Below the pieces are notes generated by a model. It searched no databases and was not told the origin of the DNA. It worked only from the letters and a program-made list of their open reading frames with translations. From contig UQNW01000009.1 in assembly GCA_900542495.1 (NCBI GenBank), positions 1 through 64,000 on the forward strand: a stretch of 64,000 bases of DNA. The letters are read 5' to 3'. Shown here one piece after another: positions 8,723-17,976 of this stretch (the stretch's first letter is position 1; each line of letters begins with the position of its first letter). The position numbers and the translations under genes are program-made. Source of the stretch: an uncultured Roseburia sp. (GTDB lineage: Bacteria > Bacillota > Clostridia > Lachnospirales > Lachnospiraceae).

Positions 8723-10358
8723 TTCTTTCGTTATTTAAGACAATTTTCAAGTTATCTAGTATTTCTTCATCTCGTTTTTTTAATTTTTCTTTTAGTTCTT
8801 CTATTTCATTTTTATACATAACCTCCTCCTCTTTATATTTTTCAATTCTATAATTTGCTGCTTTCAAATTGCCTTCTAATAATTTTACCTGCATCTCTCT
8901 ATCGTCTGTCAATGCCTCTACATCTAATATAGCTCCACAATACTCCATTTTTTTCTCCTTTTTTAAGCTTATTAATTTTTCCTTAACACCCTTATCTACT
9001 GTATAAATATAAATATACTCTCTTCTATTGTTTGTCACTTTAGTATCTAAATTGCTATTTACTGTTATTTGAATTATTACACAATTTTTCTTATAATTAT
9101 TTAATTTTTTTTCTTGAAAAAGTTTCCCTTGTTCCGAACTATTTATGTAAACTAAAATATTAGAGTCTACCATCTTTGGAGCACTAACTTCCATCTGTGT
9201 ATTTTTATCATCAATAACTACCAGTTTTTTTCCCTTTATGCTGTCTACATCACTCGTATAATGAATATTAAATGCATCCAAAAGATCTCGATATGTATTT
9301 ATTTCAATAATATTATAATCATCTAATATTTTCGAAACTAAACTCAATGCATAATATTTAAAAATGTACATATAATGATTTTCAATATCAATATCAAATC
9401 TAAGTGTATCATTAACAACGTTTTTTAATCCATATACAGATGTAGAACAGGCCGCAAGTGCAAGTTTAAGCTTATTCTCAAAACAATACGGCAATAGTTC
9501 TGACGGAAAAATTCTAGAAATCATCTTAGCATTTTTAAACAAATCCACATAACTTATCTGAAAATCATTTGGATGCGGTTTCACAAACAATGTATCTCCC
9601 ATTGCAAAAAAATCTACTAATATAGCATATAATTCTCTTTGTCCCTCTATTGTAAGACGCTTCATATTTACAAAATGTTCTGTCAATAATATTGTTGCAT
9701 TTTGAGCATCTCCACAATTAGGTGCATTAAAAATATATAACAATCTGCTCATATCTTCCGATTTTAAACTCTGTAAATTTTCTTTTAAAGAAAAATGTAC
9801 AGCCTTTTCGTCATAAAATCCGTCTGATTGATTCTCCAAATCTGCTAATTTGTATTTTACACATTCATTCAGTCCAAATGCCTTCATATATTTAGCCATT
9901 GTAGCATGTGTAGCATTTAATTTTTTTACTAATTCATAGGAATAGTCTGGTTTAGACAGCATTCCTACACCATCTTCATAATACACATATGGAATCTTTT
10001 TAAAAATACAATATGTTCCTATAGCCCAATGGTCATTAGCAATATAAAGTTCATCTTCTTTTGAAATCGGAATTGGAAGCCACTCTTCAATTAATTCAAC
10101 CATGCCCTGAATGTTATTTATAATTTCATCATTAGATGCATCTTCACCTAATGGTGTCCAATTTTTTCTAAATTCAATTTCCGGAACTACATATATATCC
10201 TTAAAATATCTTGTCTCCTTTAATCTTGAATAATTAGTGTTTAAATCTTGCAAACCAGAATACACAAACAAAATTGCTTCATCTTCTTTATGCATTTTTA
10301 ATTTATGTACAATTGAAAATATTAAATGGTATTTCGTCATTGCGTAATATATAATCAT
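8709..10358 (-). CDS. Glycosyltransferase with bacterial sialyltransferase-type EDG and HP motifs
   Basis: The 549-residue protein shows three signatures shared by bacterial sialyl/polysialyltransferases (GT38/GT52/GT80): an acidic E-D-G at about residues 128-130 (YVYYEDGVG), H-P at 262-263 (FVKPHPND), and a Ser/Thr cluster near 305-307 (ACSTSVYG). It opens with MIIYYAMTKYHLIFSIVHKL, similar to the first strand of that fold. The last ~70 residues are a charged heptad-like coiled coil. A CMP-sugar donor is inferred from these motifs and from the adjacent cytidylyltransferase. No membrane span is seen, so it is probably cytoplasmic and peripheral. The donor might be another nonulosonate rather than Neu5Ac. 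Confidence 0.65.
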   Translation of the reverse strand: MIIYYAMTKYHLIFSIVHKLKMHKEDEAILFVYSGLQDLNTNYSRLKETRYFKDIYVVPEIEFRKNWTPLGEDASNDEIINNIQGMVELIEEWLPIPISKEDELYIANDHWAIGTYCIFKKIPYVYYEDGVGMLSKPDYSYELVKKLNATHATMAKYMKAFGLNECVKYKLADLENQSDGFYDEKAVHFSLKENLQSLKSEDMSRLLYIFNAPNCGDAQNATILLTEHFVNMKRLTIEGQRELYAILVDFFAMGDTLFVKPHPNDFQISYVDLFKNAKMISRIFPSELLPYCFENKLKLALAACSTSVYGLKNVVNDTLRFDIDIENHYMYIFKYYALSLVSKILDDYNIIEINTYRDLLDAFNIHYTSDVDSIKGKKLVVIDDKNTQMEVSAPKMVDSNILVYINSSEQGKLFQEKKLNNYKKNCVIIQITVNSNLDTKVTNNRREYIYIYTVDKGVKEKLISLKKEKKMEYCGAILDVEALTDDREMQVKLLEGNLKAANYRIEKYKEEEVMYKNEIEELKEKLKKRDEEILDNLKIVLNNERNGEK

Positions 10359-10369
10359 AACTTTTTCCT

Positions 10370-12535
10370 CTATAAATTAAATTTAATAAATATGTCTTTA
10401 ATGGTTCTTGAACTATTTCCTTCTGTTCCGCCAACACAATCTTGAAATTCATACTTTCCAAAAAAACGTTTTATATATGAATAATTTTTAAAAATATGTC
10501 TTATTGGCATATAAGCATCATATCCAGATATTTTATACATATACTCATATTTTTCAAAATACTTCTTGTATTCTTCAACAAAATCCATTATCCCAGAATG
10601 TATCTTTCGAATCAACTCATAATTTGCTGTTTCAGGAACATCAAATATCAAGTCATAGTCATCATCCTTTTTTTCAAATCCTCTAAATGATGGTGACGGT
10701 GCTCCGGCAAACAATTCCAATAAAATATTGTTTATTGAATTTGTTGAATGAACTTTAAAACATGAAATATTACTTATAGGTGAAAACATATATGTATTTA
10801 TTATTCCTGATTGTAATTGTCCAATACATGCTTTCGTAGGCGCACTCGCTGCAAGCATTCCATATATTTCACATCCAAAATGCCAATAATCTCGCTCCAA
10901 ATTACGTAATGCTAAAACACCTTGTCCACGCCAACCAATGTCTACAATTAAAACTTTTTTATTATTATCAAAAAATCTTTTATAATATTTCTTACTTAGC
11001 TGAATATTTTTCTCATATTCTTTAACAATAGCATTCCAATTTTCATTTACAAATTTAATTAATTTACCTACATTATCTTTTGTAATAACTTCATCTAAAT
11101 CAACATACTTTTGAAGTATGTTTTCCATGCTCTGCAAATCCATGTTAGCAAGAATATTCTTCATTGAAATAGTTTTTCCTTCAACTATCCATCTAGATAT
11201 AAATTCCTTAATATAATCATTTTTATTGCTATATGCGGCTAATTTCAAATTCGAAATTCTTGAACATAACATATATTCTGTATTTTCATCATTAAATAAT
11301 GAATCATATACCTTTTTAATAATATATCCATCTCTAGCTACAAATATAACTTTGTTTATATTATGATTCATAGCAAACTCATGAATATACTGTGCATATC
11401 CAAACATGAATAAACCACCATATATATATCCATATTCATAAAATGCATCATATCTCTTATATCCATTATGTATATGACTATTTATAATTCCGCCATATGC
11501 ACTTCCTATCATATCAGACATATCTGTAGCTCTATATTTCTTGCCTTTTCTATTTACATTTTCATAATAAAAAGTATCTATTCCTGCTTTATTAGCACAC
11601 TCTATATCCGATACCTGATTATCCCCTACATGTATATACTTTTTATCATTACCAATATATTCTTTTACCGCTTCATATAAACCACCATCTCTTTTACTGC
11701 ACGAATAATCACATGACACAAACAATTTTTCATATTCTTTGTATCCACATTTTTCTAAAATTCTTTTTAAGTCCTTTCCTTGAATATACATATCTGATAC
11801 TAAAATTATTCTTTTACCCTGTCCCAGAATTGTATCAAATACATATTTCATATAAGGGTTAGCAAAGCAAAGATTATACTCCATTTCTATTTCTTCATTT
11901 TTTCCTCTTTGTGCTTCTAATCCCGTTTCTTTTTCTATCCTTTCATAAATTTCTTCTATAGTTAATTCTCTATGTCCATATTTTTTATATTTTTCTTCTC
12001 TTATACGCCGTTCAGCATTAAGCCTAATATTTATGAAATCTAATACGTTCAACTGTGCTCCTAGCATTTTAAACAAATCCTGCGGACTACTTAAAGGTCT
12101 AAATATCAACGTATCAAATATATCAAAACTTATTATATCATAATTCATTAACTGCCGTACCATGTCATGAGGCGGAATCCACTTTGTGCTTCTTGATTCT
12201 GCTCCTCTTAAATATGGTAAACTAATATCAGGCTTATTTTTCTTTTTTTCTTGAACAATATCACTTTTCACTGATTCAACTACTTTAATACTATTTTCTT
12301 GTGGAAGAATCATCTGCGTATTATTTTCATTAGAATTCATAGTCAGGACATCCCAATATAGCAATGGAGTTTCTTTCTTTTTAACTGCATAATGCCAATT
12401 TAATTTCATTAATATTTTCCATTGTTTTATTCTACTTTCATAGTGTTCTAACAAATGTTCCTGTACATATCTTTCATATTCATACTGCACATTACTATTT
12501 CTTCTTACAAAATAATTATACATTTTATCAATCAT
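10370..12535 (-). CDS. HAD-like + SRDG-domain protein (COG5610-type), paralogue
   Basis: This 721-residue protein is a paralogue of that at 2188-4437. It has a longer N-terminal extension (residues 1-125, charged, unknown). The HAD-like domain follows with motif I FDIFDTL (D138, F140, D141), motif II LVSDMY, a lysine in the CSKRDGGLY region, and motif IV HVGDNQVSD. The C-terminal domain shows FVARDGY (a variant of SRDG) and VDIGWRGQGVLALRNL. As in its sister, motif I has Phe where HAD phosphatases have a second Asp. The gene lies 12 nt upstream of the EDG/HP glycosyltransferase and 27 nt downstream of the ABC ATPase, so it belongs to the same operon. The biochemical function is not known to me. 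Confidence 0.7.
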   Translation of the reverse strand: MIDKMYNYFVRRNSNVQYEYERYVQEHLLEHYESRIKQWKILMKLNWHYAVKKKETPLLYWDVLTMNSNENNTQMILPQENSIKVVESVKSDIVQEKKKNKPDISLPYLRGAESRSTKWIPPHDMVRQLMNYDIISFDIFDTLIFRPLSSPQDLFKMLGAQLNVLDFINIRLNAERRIREEKYKKYGHRELTIEEIYERIEKETGLEAQRGKNEEIEMEYNLCFANPYMKYVFDTILGQGKRIILVSDMYIQGKDLKRILEKCGYKEYEKLFVSCDYSCSKRDGGLYEAVKEYIGNDKKYIHVGDNQVSDIECANKAGIDTFYYENVNRKGKKYRATDMSDMIGSAYGGIINSHIHNGYKRYDAFYEYGYIYGGLFMFGYAQYIHEFAMNHNINKVIFVARDGYIIKKVYDSLFNDENTEYMLCSRISNLKLAAYSNKNDYIKEFISRWIVEGKTISMKNILANMDLQSMENILQKYVDLDEVITKDNVGKLIKFVNENWNAIVKEYEKNIQLSKKYYKRFFDNNKKVLIVDIGWRGQGVLALRNLERDYWHFGCEIYGMLAASAPTKACIGQLQSGIINTYMFSPISNISCFKVHSTNSINNILLELFAGAPSPSFRGFEKKDDDYDLIFDVPETANYELIRKIHSGIMDFVEEYKKYFEKYEYMYKISGYDAYMPIRHIFKNYSYIKRFFGKYEFQDCVGGTEGNSSRTIKDIFIKFNL

Positions 12536-12562
12536 TTTACATACTCCTCATTATAAATTTTA

Positions 12563-14647
12563 TTAGCATTCTTCAGACAATCTCTGATAAGCTGCACATA
12601 CTTCTTTTGTTTCACCAACTTTCTTCAGCCTTCCCTTTTCGATCCAAACAGCTTTTGTACAATTATCGATAATTGTATTCATACTATGCGATACCATAAG
12701 AACCGTGCTTCCACCATGTATCATCTCTTTTACTCGTTTTAAACTCTTTTTTCTAAAAAATTCGTCTCCTACACTCAAAACCTCATCCAAAATTAGTATT
12801 TCTGCAGCATCTCCAACTGTTGCAATTGCAAAGCCAAGGCGACTTACCATACCACTTGAAAAGTTTTTTACCTTTTCATCCATAAAATCTTTTAATTCTG
12901 CGAACTCTACAATTTCTTCATAATGTGCATCTAAAAACTCTTTTGAATATCCTATAATTGCACCATTTAAATACACATTTTCTCTTGCTGATAACTCCAT
13001 ATCAAAACCAGTTCCTAAAGTAAGCAACTGAATTTTTTTTCTATCAACAAACACACACCCACTGGTTGGATTCAATGCCCCAGACACAATTTTCAATAAA
13101 GTCGACTTTCCCGAACCATTTGTGCCAATAATTCCCACAATTTCTCCACGATAAATATCAAAACTGATATGGTTAAGTGCCATAAATTCTCTATAACTCA
13201 CTTCATGTTTTAATTTTTGTATAAAGTATTCTTTAACTCCAGATGCATTGCTTGTTGATACTCTAAACTTCATTGTGACATCTTCTACTTTTATTACTGG
13301 TTTCTCTTGTTCTAAAGCACTTACTTTTCGTCCTTGCTTATTAGGTTCATCGCATTTTTTATATTGAATATACCTATTTTTTTCGTATGATGGACTTATG
13401 ATCTTATCATATAATGCTCTCACCGTATAATAATACGTTTCTCCATCTACTGCTTTCGTGTCTATATAACATGTATCCACAACATTTCTTGCTATAGCAG
13501 TCCATTTTTGGTCATTTTTTCTTCTATATACCTGATACACCTTAGCATTCAATACTGGTTTCCAATTAATCTGTACACCATTATTGGTATTCACAAATTT
13601 ACCAAGTTCAACATTATCTAATTCTATCTTATCACTCCATTGTGCATATAAAACAATATGTTTTTCAGTATTAACGCTAATCTGATCTCCCGGTTTATAT
13701 GTTACACCACTCCCATCTACTTCTGTATTCCAACCAATAAACACATAACCTTCTTTTATGAAAGTACATTTTTCAGCTAGCACTTCATTTCTATATGGAT
13801 ATTGTTTTGTAGTGAATTCATCAACTCCGTTATTTGAAAAATAATCTAATATACATAAATTATCTTCTGATATATCTTCTTTATTTAAATCAAGAACCGC
13901 CATTCCATCTTGTTCTTCTATCTTTTTCTTTCTCCTGAAAATTGCAAACACTATTCCACCAGCAACAGCCACACAACCAACAATTATTACCATTAAAATT
14001 GGAAATACTTTTTTGTTTTTACTAATTTCTGCTTCGTTCTGACTGTCTGAAAGTTGTTTTTCATTATTTACGTTGACCTCATCTGTTTTTACAGCTATAT
14101 TCGTCTCCGTGTTTTCTTCCGTTGTGCTTACCAGTTGATTTTCCTGCGTTTCCGTTGATGTAATATTTTCCTGATTAGCTTCCAATACAGCAGCCGTATC
14201 CTCTCCTGTAAAATGAACTTGTGCATATCCCAAATCAGTTATATTAAAAATTTCGCCATCTGGTGTGTTTGCTGTTGCTGTTCTAATTGACACTTGCGCA
14301 TCGCCTCCGCTAATCACTTCAAAGACAAGCCAAAATTTCACCTCATTAGAATCGCTTACTCCATCAAATGTTAGTATTCCATTTTCTTCATCTACTGCAT
14401 CCGCACCATTAATATACTTCATACGAAGCGAATCATACGCTATTTCCATATGATACTCAGCAACATTCTCATTTCCCCTTAGATATACGCCAATAGGGAA
14501 CTCTTCGCCCTCCTCTTCCTCGTATGATTCAGAACCAAAAGTTGCGGTAGCATCTGCTGCATAAACACTTTCTGTTTGAATAGTCAAATAAAACATTGAC
14601 AAAAGCAATATAAAAATATGTATTTTTTTCTTCAAGTTATTTTTCAT
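12563..14647 (-). CDS. Wzt-like polysaccharide ABC exporter ATPase fused to cohesin-like ectodomain and InlB/Fn3 module
   Basis: The 694-residue protein has five parts. A signal peptide (1-30, ending SVYA) is followed by a cohesin-like domain (about 31-150) and a Thr/Glu/Asn-rich linker. A membrane span (about 214-237) is followed by RRKKK, which places the rest in the cytoplasm. Next are an InlB-type repeat (about 293-338, ending LYAQW) and an Fn3-like unit (about 340-428). An ABC ATPase of the Wzt/TagH type fills 450-694: Walker A GTNGSGKST (508-516), signature NFSSGMVSR (595-603), Walker B ILILDE (617-622) and H-loop H654. The ATPase should power glycan export with the permease 2 nt upstream. 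Ordinary Wzt proteins lack all the N-terminal parts. The typical Wzt C-terminal carbohydrate-binding domain is absent. Confidence 0.85.
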   Translation of the reverse strand: MKNNLKKKIHIFILLLSMFYLTIQTESVYAADATATFGSESYEEEEGEEFPIGVYLRGNENVAEYHMEIAYDSLRMKYINGADAVDEENGILTFDGVSDSNEVKFWLVFEVISGGDAQVSIRTATANTPDGEIFNITDLGYAQVHFTGEDTAAVLEANQENITSTETQENQLVSTTEENTETNIAVKTDEVNVNNEKQLSDSQNEAEISKNKKVFPILMVIIVGCVAVAGGIVFAIFRRKKKIEEQDGMAVLDLNKEDISEDNLCILDYFSNNGVDEFTTKQYPYRNEVLAEKCTFIKEGYVFIGWNTEVDGSGVTYKPGDQISVNTEKHIVLYAQWSDKIELDNVELGKFVNTNNGVQINWKPVLNAKVYQVYRRKNDQKWTAIARNVVDTCYIDTKAVDGETYYYTVRALYDKIISPSYEKNRYIQYKKCDEPNKQGRKVSALEQEKPVIKVEDVTMKFRVSTSNASGVKEYFIQKLKHEVSYREFMALNHISFDIYRGEIVGIIGTNGSGKSTLLKIVSGALNPTSGCVFVDRKKIQLLTLGTGFDMELSARENVYLNGAIIGYSKEFLDAHYEEIVEFAELKDFMDEKVKNFSSGMVSRLGFAIATVGDAAEILILDEVLSVGDEFFRKKSLKRVKEMIHGGSTVLMVSHSMNTIIDNCTKAVWIEKGRLKKVGETKEVCAAYQRLSEEC

Positions 14648-14649
14648 TA

Positions 14650-16560
14650 CTATACCCTTTGCATTACATCATTTTCTTTCTTCTTAAAAACTGCAAGTCC
14701 TACTGAAAAGCTTACAATTGCTGATATTCCAAGTTTAATCCAAGCACTGTAATGAGGCATATGTTGATATATTACTGCTTCTCTTGCAATGTAGATTGAC
14801 ATATAAATTGGATTGTAACCAATCAACTCCTGTAAAATTGGAGGTAATGACGTAACTGGGTAAAAAATAGCTGACATATACATCAACATTGTCAGTAATA
14901 CACTGTACAGATATTTAATATCTGCAAAAAAAACATATAATATAGAAAGTATATACCCTATTCCACTTGCAAAAATCAATGCCAACGCAACATCAAACGG
15001 AAATAACAACATTATCCAGGAAGGCTTTACCCTAAAAATAATCAGCATCAAAACATATGCCACACAAGTATATCCAAAATTTGTTAATGACGTATATACC
15101 CTTGATAACACAAATGTTTGTTTTGGAAGTTTTGCCTTCAACAGTAGATTTTTATTATCGACAAGTGCAGTCATTGCAGAATTAGTTGCTCCACTGAACA
15201 TGGTCCAAAAAATATTTCCAGTAAGGTAATAAAGCGGGAAATTCTCAATTGAACGCTTGAACATATATGAGAAAATCAATGACATAACTACCATCGTGAG
15301 TAATGGATTTAAAACACTCCAGACAATACCGAGGTAACTTCTCGCATATTTTCTTTTTATTTCTCTGGAAGTCAGCTCCTGGATTACAAAAAAGTATTGT
15401 TTTCTATCAGAAATATTTTCATTGAAAAGGTCAATTTGTTTTTTTACTTTCCTTCCAATCTTTCTACGCTTTCTTATAATCCAAAATACCAGACAGCCAC
15501 CGGCACAACAAAGAGCAACTATCAATATAATAAACAAAACTGTTTTCGGAAAACCGGATGCATCTTTTGTTTCTTCCTGCATCTGTGTATTCTCCCACTT
15601 CACCAATTCCCCTGTTGTTGTATATCTAAAATAATCTCCACTACCATTTTGATCAATTGCATAAAAAATGGTATTATCCTGTATCTCTTCTGCTGTGAGT
15701 CCGTCAGGAAGACTCTCACAAGCTCCTAACGACATAATATAATATTTTTGGTTATTCGAAGTAATTTCACTGATAGGATAAAAATTCGCCGACTGACTAT
15801 TGAATGCGTAAATGGAAAAATTTTCATCTGCATCCATAATAAGCATTACGCGAACATTTCTCGCTTGATCAGAAAAAAAAGTCAAAGATTCTCCCGCATA
15901 ACTATCTGTCACTAATTTATAATTCCATAAATCAATCTGCGGTGTATAATCTGCAATATCCACTACATATAGAAGTTGATTTTCCTTTTTTATACTACCA
16001 ACAACAGGAACATCTGTCTCCAAACCATATGTATCAGATGAAGCCTGGGTTTCTTCTTCATCCATAAGTTGTTCAAAAAATGATTTATCTCCAGTATCTG
16101 CCCCTTCTACATTTATAAGTAGGGTTTCCTGTGACCCCATTGCATAACTCTCTGCTTCTTCACCATTCGAATAGATTTTCGCCCCTCTAACTTTTAGACC
16201 TGCATTTCCACCACCTATTGCCTTGAATGTAATATTGTCATAAGTTATTTCGTTGCCAAAACCAGTTCCCTCAAGTGTAATTACTCCATCCTCTTCTGCC
16301 TCGGCTCCTGAGATATACTCTAGTCGTCCTGTATCATATTGAAGTTCTACTTTATAAACACCAATATTTCCATCTGCTTTAATCGTTACTTCTATCTCAA
16401 AGGTGTCATCCATATTTACTGAATAACTATCTTTCCCGAAAGAGACAACTGCGTCTGCAGCATAAACTTTTCCTCTGTCAGAAATGATTAATATAAAGGC
16501 AACAGCCATTATAAATAAAATTTCAACGATTTTATTCTTCTTTTTCATTTTGTAACTCAT
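14650..16560 (-). CDS. Wzm-like polysaccharide ABC exporter permease fused to cohesin-like ectodomain
   Basis: The 636-residue protein has a signal peptide (1-35, ending KVYA) and a cohesin-like domain (about 36-150) that aligns with the one in the partner ATPase (YDTGRLEYISGAEA / YDSLRMKYINGADA). A second extracellular region (about 190-325) is of unknown fold. A membrane span (about 343-366) followed by RKRRK leads into an ABC-2 permease (about 385-636). The permease part has REIKRKYARSYLGIVWSVLNPLL, the classic start of Wzm/TagG proteins, and about six spans. It is predicted to move a lipid-linked glycan across the membrane. The ATG at 16548 (residue 5) is an alternative start. The cohesin-like domains on both subunits would face outside, perhaps docking a partner or each other (inference). 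Confidence 0.85.
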   Translation of the reverse strand: MSYKMKKKNKIVEILFIMAVAFILIISDRGKVYAADAVVSFGKDSYSVNMDDTFEIEVTIKADGNIGVYKVELQYDTGRLEYISGAEAEEDGVITLEGTGFGNEITYDNITFKAIGGGNAGLKVRGAKIYSNGEEAESYAMGSQETLLINVEGADTGDKSFFEQLMDEEETQASSDTYGLETDVPVVGSIKKENQLLYVVDIADYTPQIDLWNYKLVTDSYAGESLTFFSDQARNVRVMLIMDADENFSIYAFNSQSANFYPISEITSNNQKYYIMSLGACESLPDGLTAEEIQDNTIFYAIDQNGSGDYFRYTTTGELVKWENTQMQEETKDASGFPKTVLFIILIVALCCAGGCLVFWIIRKRRKIGRKVKKQIDLFNENISDRKQYFFVIQELTSREIKRKYARSYLGIVWSVLNPLLTMVVMSLIFSYMFKRSIENFPLYYLTGNIFWTMFSGATNSAMTALVDNKNLLLKAKLPKQTFVLSRVYTSLTNFGYTCVAYVLMLIIFRVKPSWIMLLFPFDVALALIFASGIGYILSILYVFFADIKYLYSVLLTMLMYMSAIFYPVTSLPPILQELIGYNPIYMSIYIAREAVIYQHMPHYSAWIKLGISAIVSFSVGLAVFKKKENDVMQRV

Positions 16561-16575
16561 ATATAATATTACTCT

Positions 16576-17976
16576 CTATTTTCTTTTTAATTGTTTACGC
16601 AAGAATACAAAATACTTATATATTCTGACATGTAAAGACTCCAACTGCGCTTTTCTGCCAGTGTCCTCACTTTTATTTTCTCTGAATTCAGCTTTTACAA
16701 TGCTTCCCTCCAGCCATGCACTTTCATATAATGTTGCTTTTCTCACACCAGATACAATCATCATTCTTCTCAAAAATCTTTGATTTCTTATCTGTTCCCA
16801 TGTTAGCTCAGCCGCTGTTTTTTTGTAGTTGCCATCAATTACATCATCCGAAAAAAGATTATCACCATAAGCTTTTACCTCAACAATAGACGGTTCTGAC
16901 ATAAATAGATAAAATAATTTTTCTATTGTTCCAATATCTATTGTATTTTTTTCCTTTTCGAAAGATATTTGCGCCAACAACATTTGTAATGCCTCAATGT
17001 TTTTTTTCATTTGATCTGCATTTGGATTATGTGCATCATTCATAACTGGCGCATACCCATTTTCTACCTTATCATATGATTTGGTCATACCCTCCAGCGA
17101 CGACACAATTGTTTCGAAAAGTGAATTGCTAAAGCAGCTTTTTCTCACTAATCCGCTCTCCGGTGAGAAATAATATGAATGAAATTTTTCATGAGAACTT
17201 CCAGTAGGATATTCATACATACCAAAATAGCACCCCTGCACCTCAATATCAGGATTCACACTTTTTACCAGTGCCTCAATGGAACATTGTAGTGTTCCGA
17301 TCCAGCCACTATCCACAAGCAAATATTCGCTGTTATCACATAAACCTTCCTGTTTTAAATAACCAACCGTGTTTTCATATGCGTCAACCGAATGTCTTTG
17401 TATGTACATACGAATTAATTTGCTTTGTCTTATTTTTTCTCTGAGTTGAATCACTTGCTGATAATTTAATATGGTATCTTTTTCTTTGTTTAATTCCAAC
17501 TCATTTAATATATTTTGACATTCCTCATCAGTCAATGCCGCTCTACGCAATATTTTCAAGGGTGTAACATCAATTCCACCAACGCAAATACTGTCGATGC
17601 TTTTCTCCATATTGAAATGATATCCCGGCAACCGCATAGAGAAACGTGACACATGCAAATATTTACACTCTATATTTAAGTGTTTTTGTTTAACGATTTC
17701 ATTTGCAATCAAATACATCTGATAACCGTCTCTGCTTAAAAAATAAACTCTGCTTTTATGAAGCCTTACTGCTTCATCTAAAACCCACTCTGTAAAACCA
17801 ACAAGTGCCGGAGCTATCACCATAAGATAAAGTTTATTATCGATCGGCATCTCTGCATTTTTCATTTTTAAATTCTGATAAAATGTTGTTGCTATCGCTC
17901 TTTTAATAATTGGTGCTGCCTGCAGAATATCAAAATATTGTTGCTGTCTGAACTGATTTATATTATTACTCTCCAT
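16576..17976 (-). CDS. Stand-alone SRDG-domain protein related to the C-terminal half of COG5610 proteins
   Basis: This protein has the YFLSRDGY motif (SRDG at residues 81-84), HVSRFSMRLPGY, and YLLVDSGWIGTLQCSIEAL. These correspond to the C-terminal domain of the two HAD+SRDG proteins nearby, but no HAD domain is present. I placed the start at 17976, whose ATG overlaps the stop of the upstream lipoprotein gene by 11 nt; this gives 466 residues. A longer form from 18036 (486 residues) begins inside the repeat-rich end of that gene and adds only a basic stretch. The role is unknown; placement directly upstream of the exporter permease suggests work on the exported glycan. A C-terminal basic tail may bind membrane. 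Confidence 0.65.
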   Translation of the reverse strand: MESNNINQFRQQQYFDILQAAPIIKRAIATTFYQNLKMKNAEMPIDNKLYLMVIAPALVGFTEWVLDEAVRLHKSRVYFLSRDGYQMYLIANEIVKQKHLNIECKYLHVSRFSMRLPGYHFNMEKSIDSICVGGIDVTPLKILRRAALTDEECQNILNELELNKEKDTILNYQQVIQLREKIRQSKLIRMYIQRHSVDAYENTVGYLKQEGLCDNSEYLLVDSGWIGTLQCSIEALVKSVNPDIEVQGCYFGMYEYPTGSSHEKFHSYYFSPESGLVRKSCFSNSLFETIVSSLEGMTKSYDKVENGYAPVMNDAHNPNADQMKKNIEALQMLLAQISFEKEKNTIDIGTIEKLFYLFMSEPSIVEVKAYGDNLFSDDVIDGNYKKTAAELTWEQIRNQRFLRRMMIVSGVRKATLYESAWLEGSIVKAEFRENKSEDTGRKAQLESLHVRIYKYFVFLRKQLKRK

